DNA of 64,000 nt from Legionella sp. (GCA_002786165.1 PEQK01000020.1:186001-250000); one strand, 5' to 3'; positions 1 through 9,032 are shown, numbered from the stretch's first letter. Numbers and translations are program-made. Notes: a model not told the origin generated them from the letters alone.

Positions 1-1
1 T

Positions 2-43
2 ATTGCTGCAGCCAAAGAGTATTTTTTACGTCGTCATCTATAG
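2..43 (+). CDS. 3' end of an upstream gene, possibly ribF (partial)
   Basis: An open frame enters from the left edge and stops at TAG 41-43, giving the last residues IAAAKEYFLRRHL. The A-A-K-E-Y-F-L pattern resembles the C-terminal helix of RibF (riboflavin kinase/FAD synthetase), where a short Q-I-x-x-D-x-x-x-A-K-x-Y-F tail is common. It does not look like the Cys-rich zinc end of IleS, which usually sits directly before lspA in gammaproteobacteria. With only 13 residues the identification is a guess; what is directly seen is only that a gene ends 42 bases before lspA on the same strand. Confidence 0.35.
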   Translation: MAAAKEYFLRRHL

Positions 44-85
44 TTGGCCTCAATTTTGAGATTTTTCTACTGTTCGGGAAACATA

Positions 86-580
86 ATGAAACATTCTGAT
101 ATGACATGTTGTATGCAAAAATGGACCTGGTTTATGGTCTGTTTGTTATTCATCGGTCTTGATCAAGCGACCAAATTATGGACTTTACATTGCCTTGACC
201 TATACCAGTCTGTGGCTATTTTTCCGGGTTTGCATTGGACTTTGGTGTTTAATACAGGCTCTGCTTTTGGATTTTTAAGTCATAGCGGAGCATGGCCTCA
301 GCATTTATTTACAGCATTTGGGTTGCTCATGAGCCTTGGTCTAACGTTCTGGATAGTCAAAACGCCTTTAAAAGCCACAAGGGAACTATTGGCTTTGACA
401 TTGATTTTAAGTGGTGCTTTGGGTAATGTGATCGATCGGATTCGATTAGGCTATGTGGTGGATTTTATAGATGTGTATTATAAAACACATCATTGGCCTG
501 TGTTCAATGTGGCAGACAGTGCCATTTGTGTAGGGGCTATCCTGCTGTTTTTTTCAACAAACAATAAAAACACCGATTAA
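86..580 (+). CDS. lspA: Lipoprotein signal peptidase LspA (signal peptidase II)
   Basis: Inner-membrane aspartic protease that cleaves the signal peptide of diacylglyceryl-modified prolipoproteins. The 164-residue product shows the family plan: D-Q-A-T-K near the N-terminus, four hydrophobic segments, and the two conserved boxes GNVIDR and FNVADS that carry the catalytic aspartates (about D117 and D144). I chose ATG 86 because GGGAA lies five bases upstream; a TTG at 44 and ATGs at 101 and 113 are also in frame, and the one at 113 would still leave a complete enzyme (155 residues). The gene follows a same-strand frame that may be ribF and converges with the antiporter gene to its right. Confidence 0.95.
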   Translation: MKHSDMTCCMQKWTWFMVCLLFIGLDQATKLWTLHCLDLYQSVAIFPGLHWTLVFNTGSAFGFLSHSGAWPQHLFTAFGLLMSLGLTFWIVKTPLKATRELLALTLILSGALGNVIDRIRLGYVVDFIDVYYKTHHWPVFNVADSAICVGAILLFFSTNNKNTD

Positions 581-627
581 AGTCATCAACGTTCTTTACA
601 TTACCTTTAGAGTTATGTTGCATTGTA

Positions 628-1854
628 TCAATGCTCGAGGTTTTGTGAATCGTCCAGTTCTCCCGACCATCTTAACCCAAAGATGGTTGTCATAGGCCCA
701 ATCATTTCTAAGATTGCAACAGCAGGCAGAATAATGAACGATAAAAATGGATAATATTCACGTGTTAATTGCTCAGTAGTGGCCAGTAAGGCTATTGCAA
801 CGCCTGCCATGGGTAAAAACGTGATGCCAAGTGACAATGCTTGTCGATAATTAAACTGTAAGCGTTTTTTCATGAAAACAATAGGTAAAATATAACCAAT
901 ACCTCTTAACAGAATGAACATAAAGACAATCCAGCCCGAGCTGAGAAAGTATTCGGTATGTAATTCTGCACCCACCATCACAAATAAGATAACAATAAAA
1001 ATTTCACCTAAATATCCCAGCTCTACCTCCATCAAATATTCTTTATGATCCAGATTACACGTCAAAATACCAAACATCAGCATACTTAAGAACGGTGAGA
1101 CGTATAATAATTTGGAAACCCCTAAAACAATGACCAACATGCCAATGAGTAATATAAATTGCATGTTTTCTTTTTTACCAATAAATCGACCTAAAGTGAT
1201 CATGATGACTGATCCAATATAAGCAAGTATGATTGCGCCTATCATTTGATAAAAAGGATAGAGCCATTCAATAAGCGTTGTGTACGCAATAGACTGGTGC
1301 GTGGTCACTTGTTCAGCAATTGCGATCACCACAGCATAAGCTATAAAAGATACGATGTTATTCAAAGCAGTTAAAATCAGTGAGTAATTGATGACAGTGC
1401 CCTTGGCGTGGTATTCACTGGCTATCAATAAAGTAATTGCAGGTGATATCGAGATACCTATGGCGGCGCACAACGCTGAAACCATCCAACTGACATGAAA
1501 CAGCGGCAATCCTAGAAAAATCATTAAAAACACAATCGCACTCTGAAGAAGAGTGGTCCAGATAAGAGGGGAATGTGTACGTAGAAATTTATAATTAATT
1601 TGTAATCCCAGCTCAAACAAAATTAAGCCGATCGCGATTTCTTTAAAAACAACCGATTGCTCAATAATGCTGTTGGATAAAAACCCAGTAACTTGTGGTC
1701 CTAAGATAAAACCAAAAAAAAGATAGCCAGTCACTCGAGGAAAATAACGGGCAATATGAGCCAATTGCCCACCAATGAGACCGATGAGGAGTATCAAACC
1801 AAACGATACCAACACATTGGTTTGTAAAAAATCGTTAAAAAATCCTGGTTCCAT
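628..1854 (-). CDS. Cation:proton antiporter, CPA2 (KefB/Na+-H+ exchanger) family
   Basis: A 408-residue polytopic membrane protein with about 12 hydrophobic segments spread over its whole length and no soluble regulatory domain. Features of the monovalent cation:proton antiporter-2 group are visible: an early L-I-G-x-x-x-G-x-x-A segment, FELGLQINYKFLR near residues 80-92, AIGISISPAITLLI in the middle, and a late G-A-E-L stretch. The RCK/TrkA_N nucleotide-binding domain of KefB/KefC is absent, so it is either a stand-alone antiporter or depends on a separate regulator. The ion (Na+, K+) cannot be told from the sequence. It is transcribed alone, convergent with lspA. Confidence 0.85.
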   Translation of the reverse strand: MEPGFFNDFLQTNVLVSFGLILLIGLIGGQLAHIARYFPRVTGYLFFGFILGPQVTGFLSNSIIEQSVVFKEIAIGLILFELGLQINYKFLRTHSPLIWTTLLQSAIVFLMIFLGLPLFHVSWMVSALCAAIGISISPAITLLIASEYHAKGTVINYSLILTALNNIVSFIAYAVVIAIAEQVTTHQSIAYTTLIEWLYPFYQMIGAIILAYIGSVIMITLGRFIGKKENMQFILLIGMLVIVLGVSKLLYVSPFLSMLMFGILTCNLDHKEYLMEVELGYLGEIFIVILFVMVGAELHTEYFLSSGWIVFMFILLRGIGYILPIVFMKKRLQFNYRQALSLGITFLPMAGVAIALLATTEQLTREYYPFLSFIILPAVAILEMIGPMTTIFGLRWSGELDDSQNLEH

Positions 1855-1989
1855 TGTTTTCCTATGTCATGGTAGCTGATGAAGCAATCCCACGTACTTT
1901 GGATTGCTTCACGCTAATACTCAAAAATAAATTGCTGTAGATTATTTCATTGTAGTATGAATTTGAAAACAAACCATGGTCAAATGATT

Positions 1990-2430
1990 TTATAGGCTCA
2001 GAAGAGAGCGTCTGTGTTGTTTTTCCAACTCTTGCTTTGCCTGTTCATGCTGTGCTATGTGTTGTTCTACATGGCGTTTTTTTGCGTGGAACCGTTGTTT
2101 GAATTTTTTCAACGCCTGTAATTGTTTGTCGTGATCGTCGTGCTCAGGATGTGGCCGTGGGTGACCTTTCAGAGCGATGCTATTGGGCATATGAAAATGA
2201 CGCAACTGTTTAGACAACGTTAAAATAGTCTCTTTTGTCAAATAGGATTTGTTGTTTTGGGTCGGGCCAATAGGACGTAGTTTCATCTGTGCTTGAGCCG
2301 TAAAAAAATCTTCAGTCCTCTTTTGTTCCATTTTGGTTTTGAGCAGCGTGTTTTTACGACGTTCTATGTCTAATTGTTGACGTAATTCAAGTAGGAGTGA
2401 TTTTCTCATGTTCAGATCAAAGTAAGTCAT
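1990..2430 (-). CDS. Small charged coiled-coil protein, unknown function
   Basis: The start at 2430 is set by a very strong ribosome binding site (TAAGGAGGAACATT before the ATG); longer in-frame starts upstream have none. The 146-residue product is rich in Lys, Glu, Gln, Arg and His. Residues about 8-40 (MRKSLLLELRQQLDIERR onward) and about 100-142 should form heptad-type helices, separated by a Pro/His-rich hinge (GHPRPHPEHDDHD). There is no signal peptide or membrane segment. It lies divergent to the HtrA-type protease with about 200 bases between them. I do not recognise a family; a structural, nucleic-acid-associated or secreted role are all possible. Confidence 0.6.
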   Translation of the reverse strand: MTYFDLNMRKSLLLELRQQLDIERRKNTLLKTKMEQKRTEDFFTAQAQMKLRPIGPTQNNKSYLTKETILTLSKQLRHFHMPNSIALKGHPRPHPEHDDHDKQLQALKKFKQRFHAKKRHVEQHIAQHEQAKQELEKQHRRSLLSL

Positions 2431-2550
2431 AATGTTCCTCCTTAAAATAATAGTCATCCTCACCATTAAAATTTGATGTAAATTTCGTCCATGTTTGCTG
2501 CATCCTGCAAAAAAACATGTAAAGGTGAGAGGGTCAGTATAGCATATGTT

Positions 2551-2580
2551 TTGCTTTACATATAAAATATATGATATATT
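2551..2580 (+). promoter_or_regulatory. Possible sigma70 promoter of the HtrA-type protease gene
   Basis: TTGCTT at 2551-2556 and TATATT at 2575-2580 are separated by 18 bases in an AT-rich tract, about 50 bases ahead of the start codon at 2629. The whole region is AT-rich, so chance matches are likely. Confidence 0.35.
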
Positions 2581-2628
2581 TTTTGGCAATATAGAACATT
2601 ATATTGCAATTTAACAGGGGGTGATAAG

Positions 2629-3705
2629 ATGAATATGTATAAAATACGGACTTTGGTTGCTTGTCTTTTGATGACTGTGATGAGTGCCACTTATGCAATG
2701 GCATTAGATAAATTATTACCTGATGAGCGTAATACCATTGAAATTTTTCAAAAAGCTTCTCCCGCTGTTGTGTATGTACATCGCATGTCCCAAGTACGTT
2801 CGTTTCATCATTTGATGCATGTTGTGCCAGCAGGTACTGGCTCCGGCTTGATTTGGGATAAAGAAGGTCATATTTTGACTAATTTTCATGTGATCAAGGG
2901 TGCTGATGCTTTGGCTGTGACTTTGAATGGCACGACTGTTCCAGCGAAAGTCATTGGCATAGAGCCCCGTTTGGATCTTGCCTTATTACAAATTCAATCA
3001 CCAGTGGCGTTGAAATCATTGGAGGATTATCATCCTTTAGAAATAGCCGCTTCTCATGACTTGTTGGTAGGGCAAAAAACAGTTGCGATTGGTAATCCTT
3101 TTGGGTTTGATCATAGTTTGACGGTAGGTGTTATTTCAGCATTGGGTCGTGAAATGCCAGGTATTGGGGGCGTAACGATTAAAGGTATGATCCAAACGGA
3201 TGCGCCTATTAATCCGGGTAATTCTGGAGGTCCTTTGTTGGATAGCGCGGGTTGTTTGATTGGATTAAATACGGCAATTTTTTCTAAATCCGGATCGTCT
3301 TCAGGCGTTGGATTTGCCATTCCTGCTGATCAAATTGTGCGTGTGGCTGATCAACTGCTCAAACATGGACGTGTCTTAATGGCTGGAATTGGAGTATTAC
3401 CTGTTGTCCCGAATACGGCTCATCGTTTAGGGATTCAACGAGGTGTATTGATAGCAGAAGTGATACCTAATACGCCCGCAGCAAAAGCTCATTTAAGACC
3501 GACTCAACGAGATTACGCGGGTAGAATTCATCTGGGCGATGTGATTGTTGCTGTCAATGGTCACCCTGTTGTGGATTATGATGCGTTGTATCATATTCTT
3601 TCTGCAACAAAAGTGGGAGAAGAGATTACGGTGAGTATTCTTCGTGGTACAGTAGAAAAAACATATCGCATCAAAACGATCGATATCAATGCTATTGAAG
3701 GATGA
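2629..3705 (+). CDS. Periplasmic trypsin-like serine protease, HtrA/DegS type, one PDZ domain
   Basis: Envelope quality-control protease. A signal peptide or N-terminal anchor occupies residues 1-25 (hydrophobic core ending TYAMA). The protease domain carries a full catalytic triad: H87 in TNFHVI, D116 in LDLALL and S199 in NPGNSGGPLL. A single PDZ domain spans about residues 255-345. At 358 residues with one PDZ it matches DegS/AlgW-like or short HtrA proteins rather than two-PDZ DegP (about 450-500). It could be the sigma-E site-1 protease or a general HtrA; no rseA/rseB-like gene is nearby. The start is preceded by AGGGGG. The next gene follows almost directly. Confidence 0.93.
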   Translation: MNMYKIRTLVACLLMTVMSATYAMALDKLLPDERNTIEIFQKASPAVVYVHRMSQVRSFHHLMHVVPAGTGSGLIWDKEGHILTNFHVIKGADALAVTLNGTTVPAKVIGIEPRLDLALLQIQSPVALKSLEDYHPLEIAASHDLLVGQKTVAIGNPFGFDHSLTVGVISALGREMPGIGGVTIKGMIQTDAPINPGNSGGPLLDSAGCLIGLNTAIFSKSGSSSGVGFAIPADQIVRVADQLLKHGRVLMAGIGVLPVVPNTAHRLGIQRGVLIAEVIPNTPAAKAHLRPTQRDYAGRIHLGDVIVAVNGHPVVDYDALYHILSATKVGEEITVSILRGTVEKTYRIKTIDINAIEG

Positions 3706-3712
3706 TTTTCTT

Positions 3713-4618
3713 ATGTTAGATACACCATTGCATGTGATCACCCCTTTGTTGTATTCAAAACGCCTGGAATTGAGCATTGGTAAATTTGTGCATTTGAAAA
3801 TTGAAGCCTTACAACCCTCTGCTTCGTTTAAATTACGTGGTATTGGTCGTTTATGCCAATGTTATGCTGCAGATGGTTTTGAGCAATTGGTGGCTTCTTC
3901 TGGTGGCAACGCAGGTATTTCAGTGGCTTATTGCGGCATGGTGTTAGGGATGCCTACAACAATTTTCATTCCTTCGACTAGTCATCAATTGTTTATTGAT
4001 GAGATCAAAATGTATGGCGCTGACGTGATCGTGTCTGGAAAAGATTGGGATAGCGCGCATGCTGCAGCTTTGGCATACATTCAAAACCATCATGCGGCTT
4101 ACATTCCCCCCTTTGATCACCCTATGATTTGGGCAGGACATGCCACCATTATTGACGAATTGGTTCAATCTGGTGTGCGACCTGATGCTATTGTAGCGGC
4201 TGTGGGTGGGGGTGGGTTGGCTTGTGGCCTACTAGAAGGTATGCAGCAACATGGCTGGTCTGATATTCCTTTGATTGCTGTTGAAACCCAAGGTGCTGAT
4301 GATTTATACCAGTCTATTCAAGCCAAACAAGTGGTGACATTACCTGCAGTCACCAGTCGTGCCACTAGTCTTGGCGTGAAGCGTATTTCATCGCATTTGT
4401 TTGAATGGACTCAAGAACATGACATCAAATCTGTGGTGATCAGCGATGCAGAGGCAGAAGCGGGCGCGCGTGCTTTTGCGAAAGACAAACGCATCATGGT
4501 TGAGCTATCTGCAGGCGCAGCATTATCCATGGTGTATCAAAATCATCCTGTTATTCAGCCATACCAGACGATTGTCGTAATCGTATGTGGCGGTGTGAAT
4601 ACTTCTTTTTTTGCTTAA
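3713..4618 (+). CDS. PLP-dependent L-serine/threonine dehydratase, animal SDS type
   Basis: Predicted to deaminate L-serine (and perhaps L-threonine) to pyruvate (or 2-oxobutyrate) and ammonia. The fold-type II PLP signatures are clear in the 301-residue product: SASFKLRGIG with PLP lysine K40, the phosphate/substrate loop SSGGNAG at 62-68, the glycine loop VGGGGLACG near 165, and a C-terminal VIVCGGVNTS. Overall order and length, including YIPPFDHPMIWAGH, resemble mammalian SDS closely and lack the ACT-like regulatory domain of IlvA. ATG 3713 has AAGGA about nine bases upstream; an ATG at 3689 overlapping the protease stop has no such site. It could be co-transcribed with the protease. A role in using host serine as carbon source is inference. 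Confidence 0.85.
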   Translation: MLDTPLHVITPLLYSKRLELSIGKFVHLKIEALQPSASFKLRGIGRLCQCYAADGFEQLVASSGGNAGISVAYCGMVLGMPTTIFIPSTSHQLFIDEIKMYGADVIVSGKDWDSAHAAALAYIQNHHAAYIPPFDHPMIWAGHATIIDELVQSGVRPDAIVAAVGGGGLACGLLEGMQQHGWSDIPLIAVETQGADDLYQSIQAKQVVTLPAVTSRATSLGVKRISSHLFEWTQEHDIKSVVISDAEAEAGARAFAKDKRIMVELSAGAALSMVYQNHPVIQPYQTIVVIVCGGVNTSFFA

Positions 4619-4732
4619 GACGTCTTTTCAAATGATATTCTCTTTGCAAAACAGCAACATGTTCTAAAAATGCATGCTTGAACCTCTAGAATTGTGGTAA
4701 AATTGCGGCTCATTGGAATATTAGGTCTATTC

Positions 4733-5512
4733 ATGCAACCATTATTAAATATTGCCGTCAGCGCTGCTCGCCAAGCAGGGGACGTGATTTTACGCCATAT
4801 GGATCAAGTGAAGCATATGAAATTAATCCCCAAAGAAGAGGGCGATTATTTTTGTGAAGTAGATCTGAAAGCAGAGCAAGCCATCATTTCTACTATTTTG
4901 AAAGCTTATCCTGATCATGGCATTCAAGCGGAAGAAAGTGGGACTTACCAAGAAGATGCCGAATCTGTTTGGATTATTGATCCTTTGGATGGTACTAAAA
5001 ATTATGTTCATGGGTTCCCTTTTTATGCTGTTTCAATCGCATTGCGTGTCAAATCTCGCATTGAACATGCTGTAGTGTATGACCCTTTGCGTCACGAATG
5101 TTTTGCTGCAAGTCGGGGTTGTGGTGCTCGTCTCAATGATCAACGTATTCGAGTGTCCAAAGAAACTCAACTTGGAAATGCCATTTTAAGCGCAGGATTA
5201 CCGATTCGACATCCAGCGTTAGCCCAACGTTATATGCGCGGTTATGAACGTTTCATGGGTCAATGTAGTGCAACCCGTGTGACTGGATCTGCGGCTTTGG
5301 ATTTGGCGTATGTGGCTTGTGGTCGTTTAGATGGGTTTTGGGGTTTTTCAATGAAACCTTGGGATATTGCCGCAGGTGTGCTATTGGTGCAAGAAGCGGG
5401 TGGCTTGATCAGCAATTTAGAGGGTGGCGAGCATACGTTAGAACAGGGTAATGTGATTGCCGGACCTCCTAAGATTTTTAAATCCATTCTGCAATCTTTG
5501 AAATCCTGTTAA
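4733..5512 (+). CDS. suhB: Inositol-1-monophosphatase family protein SuhB
   Basis: Mg2+-dependent sugar/inositol phosphate phosphatase; SuhB homologues also join rRNA antitermination complexes. The 259-residue product has the three metal-binding boxes of the family: EESG, WIIDPLDGTKNYVHGFPF, and the C-terminal WDIAAGVLLVQEAGG. Length is normal (about 260-270). The ATG at 4733 is preferred because the protein then begins MQPLLNIAVSAARQAG, as in relatives; longer in-frame starts add an unrelated leader. It stands alone between the serine dehydratase and dam genes, with about 115 bases on the left side. Confidence 0.93.
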   Translation: MQPLLNIAVSAARQAGDVILRHMDQVKHMKLIPKEEGDYFCEVDLKAEQAIISTILKAYPDHGIQAEESGTYQEDAESVWIIDPLDGTKNYVHGFPFYAVSIALRVKSRIEHAVVYDPLRHECFAASRGCGARLNDQRIRVSKETQLGNAILSAGLPIRHPALAQRYMRGYERFMGQCSATRVTGSAALDLAYVACGRLDGFWGFSMKPWDIAAGVLLVQEAGGLISNLEGGEHTLEQGNVIAGPPKIFKSILQSLKSC

Positions 5513-5575
5513 TATGGGTTCATGATCCGCTTCATCACCAAGCGAAAATGAAGTGAAAAATAGGCATGAGGGACG

Positions 5576-6385
5576 ATGAAAACAAGGCCGTTTTTAAAGT
5601 GGGCAGGTAATAAATACCATTGCCTGGATCATTTGCTTGACACTTTCCCAAAAGCATCACGTTTGATTGAACCGTTTGCAGGCTCTGCTGCGGTTTTCAT
5701 GAATACGGATTATCCTGCTTATTTGTTGGCGGAAGGCAATCGTGATTTGGTGATTCTTTACCACTATATTCGTGAAGAAGGGCCAAGATTTATTGAATAT
5801 TGTCGTCGTTGGTTTGTAGAAAAATACAATTGCGCCGAAGCGTATTATCAATATCGTGATGAATTCAATCGACTGAAAAAATCTCGCAGAAAAGCAGCGA
5901 TTTTTTTATATTTAAATCGGCATGGATATAATGGTCTGTGTCGTTATAATTCTAAAGGATACTATAACGTACCATTTGGTCGTTATAAAAAACCTTATTT
6001 CCCCTATCATGAAATGCAATTGTTTTATCAAAAGAGTCAATCGGCTATTTTTGCGCATGGCGATTTCAGAACTACTTTTCTGGTTGCCAGTAAAGGCGAT
6101 TTAATTTATTGTGATCCGCCATATTCTCCTCTGAAACAAAGCTCAAATTTTTCAGCGTATACTGGTAAAAAATTTACGGATTTGGATCAAATAGACTTGG
6201 CGCAATGTGCTAGGGATGCCGCCAATCGTGGCATCACGGTGATGATATCTAACCATGATACTGAGTTTACTCGAGAGCAATATCATGATGCTGAGATCAA
6301 ATCTTTTCCAGTGCGACGTTTCATCAATTGCAAAAGCAGTCAGAGAGTTCCAGTTCAAGAATTATTGGCTATTTTCAGGGCATAA
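5576..6385 (+). CDS. dam: DNA adenine methylase Dam (GATC)
   Basis: S-adenosylmethionine-dependent N6-adenine methyltransferase. Class alpha motif order is present: FLKWAGNK (6-13, AdoMet loop), IEPFAGSAAVF (31-41), a target-recognition region with LNRHGYNGLCRYN, and the catalytic DPPY at 180-183. The 269-residue length equals that of enterobacterial Dam, and no restriction endonuclease gene lies beside it, so a solitary housekeeping Dam for mismatch-repair strand marking and replication control is more likely than a restriction-modification enzyme. GATC specificity is inferred from family resemblance. It is followed by a copy of the dispersed palindrome and converges with the MFS genes. Confidence 0.93.
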   Translation: MKTRPFLKWAGNKYHCLDHLLDTFPKASRLIEPFAGSAAVFMNTDYPAYLLAEGNRDLVILYHYIREEGPRFIEYCRRWFVEKYNCAEAYYQYRDEFNRLKKSRRKAAIFLYLNRHGYNGLCRYNSKGYYNVPFGRYKKPYFPYHEMQLFYQKSQSAIFAHGDFRTTFLVASKGDLIYCDPPYSPLKQSSNFSAYTGKKFTDLDQIDLAQCARDAANRGITVMISNHDTEFTREQYHDAEIKSFPVRRFINCKSSQRVPVQELLAIFRA

Positions 6386-6420
6386 AACAAATAAGTATCC
6401 GGTAACCAATACAAACACCT

Positions 6421-6487
6421 CTTGATTCCGCTAAGCTACACCAAGGCTACAAAAGACATAACCATAGCCTTGATGCAACGCAGTTGA
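6421..6487. repeat. Dispersed palindromic repeat, locus 1 (two degenerate inverted copies)
   Basis: A left copy beginning CTTGATTCCGCTAAGCTAC (6421-6450, ending CCAAGGCTAC) and a right, oppositely oriented copy beginning TAGCCTTGATGCAACGCAG (6464-6487) sit between the convergent dam and MFS genes. They match the family core TAGCCTTGATGCAACGAAG seen at six other places in the window. The arms are more decayed than at the other loci. Confidence 0.75.
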
Positions 6488-7756
6488 CTATTGCTTCTTC
6501 TTTTTTGCCATATACGCCACCAAGATGAGCACTAGTAGCATTGAGACAGGCAGAATGGTTAGACCCACTTGGTAATTTGCTGTGGTGTATTCTCGTAGTT
6601 CATGGTGCGTGACTGTTTGCGAAGACCAATCCAATAAGCTGCCAACCAAAGGCTGAAATACCACGCCACCAAATGAGACTATCATATTGGTCACTGCAAA
6701 TATGGTGCCAGATAATTGTTGCGTAGCACTATATTCTTTAGCCATGATAAATACAATGATTTCCGTGGCGCTGAACACGCCATATAAAAACATTGAAATA
6801 TTCAAAGCTGCATAAGACAAATGCTGATCAAATACAATCAGGCTGATAAAAATCAAAGAACCCACTGCACCAATGGTCAAAGGTAAGAGGCGTTTGCCCG
6901 TGAGATCAGACAAATATCCGGATATAGGTGCGCCCACTGCCCAGCCCAAAAACAACATCGACATTGTGGTTGCAGCTTCTGATTTGGTCAAATGATATGC
7001 TTGTTCTAAAAACGATTTACCCCATAACTCGCCAAATACCGACAACGAGGTATATAAACAGGTACCAATGATAGCAATAATCCAGATTTGTTTTGATTTT
7101 AATACTCGAAGCACTTGTTTGAAAAATTCAGCAAAGGGTAGGTTTTCTTGCGTACGTTTTGTAGGCGCATCTCTGACGATTGCAAAAATGATCACTGTGA
7201 GTATCAAGCCGAGAATCACTGATAAGAGAAGTACAGTGTGTAAACCCAACACATGTGCCAAATGTGTGATTTGAATTTCACCGTATACCAAACCAAGCAT
7301 GCCCAGCGTGGTCATCAATCCTGCAACCAAAGAAAAATAGCGTTGAGGCAACCAATTTACTGCGGCTGAAAGCACGCCTACAAATGCAAACGAAGACCCA
7401 AAGCCCACCAATAGTCGTCCAGAACTGGCCATAAAAATAGAGTGCGAGCTAAACATTAAAGAGCCAAGCGTACAGCATAAGCAAGCGAGCGTTAACAAAT
7501 AGCGTGGCCCGTATCGATCCATTAAAATCCCGACAGGCAATTGCATTGGAGAGTAAGCAAAATAATATAGCGCAGCAATTTGACCAAAGGCAGTCGCGGA
7601 AAGATTACCAAACGCTATTCTGAGCTCATCTTGGAGAATGCCAGGAATGATGCGTAAGATAAATTCATAACAATAAAATAGCGCACCGATGGTGCATATG
7701 ATGCCACCGGTGATCAATTGTTTTCGCATACTTGCACTAATCTCTTGCTTGGGCAT
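6488..7756 (-). CDS. MFS transporter (second of a tandem pair)
   Basis: A 422-residue, 12-segment major facilitator carrier. The loop 2-3 motif is GILMDRYGP after MQLPV, an early LRIIPG follows the first segment, and the second half has AVGAPISGYLSDLTGKR, the matching motif A of the C-terminal bundle. It is a clear paralogue of the gene directly upstream, with which it overlaps by 20 bases, so the two are probably translated from one mRNA. The substrate is unknown; in Legionella and Coxiella such carriers import amino acids, nucleosides or other host nutrients, which is inference here. A start at 7729 is also possible. Confidence 0.88.
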   Translation of the reverse strand: MPKQEISASMRKQLITGGIICTIGALFYCYEFILRIIPGILQDELRIAFGNLSATAFGQIAALYYFAYSPMQLPVGILMDRYGPRYLLTLACLCCTLGSLMFSSHSIFMASSGRLLVGFGSSFAFVGVLSAAVNWLPQRYFSLVAGLMTTLGMLGLVYGEIQITHLAHVLGLHTVLLLSVILGLILTVIIFAIVRDAPTKRTQENLPFAEFFKQVLRVLKSKQIWIIAIIGTCLYTSLSVFGELWGKSFLEQAYHLTKSEAATTMSMLFLGWAVGAPISGYLSDLTGKRLLPLTIGAVGSLIFISLIVFDQHLSYAALNISMFLYGVFSATEIIVFIMAKEYSATQQLSGTIFAVTNMIVSFGGVVFQPLVGSLLDWSSQTVTHHELREYTTANYQVGLTILPVSMLLVLILVAYMAKKKKQ

Positions 7757-9032
7757 GAGTTTCTCGTATAAAAAGAGTTAAAAAGGCGGCAATCACAATG
7801 CCAATGGGAATGATAGATAAGGCTAGTCTATAGTCTTCAGGGCCATATTCAGTGATTTGCGCCACGGGAATATTGGACAATAGCAGATTGGTAGAATGAT
7901 GCAACCATGCGCTCCAATCTAATAGGCGTCCAATAAGAGGTTGAAGCAACATAGCGCCTAACATTACCAGCATATTGGTCAAGGCAATTGCCGTACCCGC
8001 TGCTTCATTCGGACTTAATTCTCGACCTACCGCAAACACAATCGTTTGTGCGCTGTAAAATAAGCCTAAAACAAACATGAGTAGATTGATGCTTGTATGC
8101 GGAATTTGCGGATAATATAGAATGATCATCATAGTAGTGGCTGCACCTACTGCACCGAAAACCATGGGCTTTTTGCGACATCTTAGCCGATCAGATACAT
8201 ATCCCATCATAGGCGCGCCGACCATAAAGCCAAAAAATAACATGGAGTTTGCAAATGCAGCTTGTGCAGCACTCATACCGCACGCATGAACCAAATAAGG
8301 AATACCCCATAATTCTGCGAATACCGTGGTGGGTAAGTAAACCAAACAACCAAATAGGCCATTTAACCAGATTTGTTTGTTACGTAAAATGATTTTCAAA
8401 TCTAATAAATTACGTTTGAAGGAATTAATGGTTCCTCCACTTTTCAAATCTCTTTTATGATCATGAATACCGAACCATAAAACAACCGCTAAAATCACGC
8501 CAAAAATGGCTGTATAGCCATCGGTTGTTTGCCAATCGGATTTACTCACCATAAGGGAAATAAGGTTATCACCAATAATAGCACCAAGCGTGCCTAAACC
8601 TGAGGTTAATCCTGCGACCATCGCTAATCTGTTTTCAGGTAACCAAATAGTAGCTAATTTTAAGACGCCGACAAATGCAAATGCAGATCCTGCGCCAACT
8701 AAAAAACGGCCTACCATAGCAATTTGATAATTCTGGGTTTGACTGAACAGTAAGGTACCGATAACACAGATAAGACACGCAAATGTTAACAATCTTTTGG
8801 GACCAAATCGGTCCATTAAGACACCTACGGGCAACTGCATAGGCACATACGCATAATAATAGACAGACGATAGCAAACCGAAGCCAGTGGCAGTCAAACC
8901 AAAATGATGGCGCAACGATGTTTCCATTGCACTAGGTGAAATGCGCAACAAATATTCATAGGCATAAAAGAGAGCCCCCAATCCGCAGATGAGCCATGCG
9001 GTCATAGTGAATTTTTTAGACTTAGCCAACAT
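7737..9032 (-). CDS. MFS transporter (first of a tandem pair)
   Basis: A 431-residue major facilitator carrier with 12 predicted membrane segments, motif A MQLPVGVLMDRFGPKR, and the second-half counterpart FMVGAPMMGYVSDRLRCRKK. ATG 9032 is chosen because AAGGAG lies just before it (spacing is short) and because an in-frame start at 9104 would fall inside a hairpin and add an unrelated leader. The early segments align closely with the downstream carrier (ALFYAYEYLLRISPSAM versus ALFYCYEFILRIIPGIL), showing a tandem duplication. Substrate unknown. Confidence 0.88.
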   Translation of the reverse strand: MLAKSKKFTMTAWLICGLGALFYAYEYLLRISPSAMETSLRHHFGLTATGFGLLSSVYYYAYVPMQLPVGVLMDRFGPKRLLTFACLICVIGTLLFSQTQNYQIAMVGRFLVGAGSAFAFVGVLKLATIWLPENRLAMVAGLTSGLGTLGAIIGDNLISLMVSKSDWQTTDGYTAIFGVILAVVLWFGIHDHKRDLKSGGTINSFKRNLLDLKIILRNKQIWLNGLFGCLVYLPTTVFAELWGIPYLVHACGMSAAQAAFANSMLFFGFMVGAPMMGYVSDRLRCRKKPMVFGAVGAATTMMIILYYPQIPHTSINLLMFVLGLFYSAQTIVFAVGRELSPNEAAGTAIALTNMLVMLGAMLLQPLIGRLLDWSAWLHHSTNLLLSNIPVAQITEYGPEDYRLALSIIPIGIVIAAFLTLFIRETHAQARD

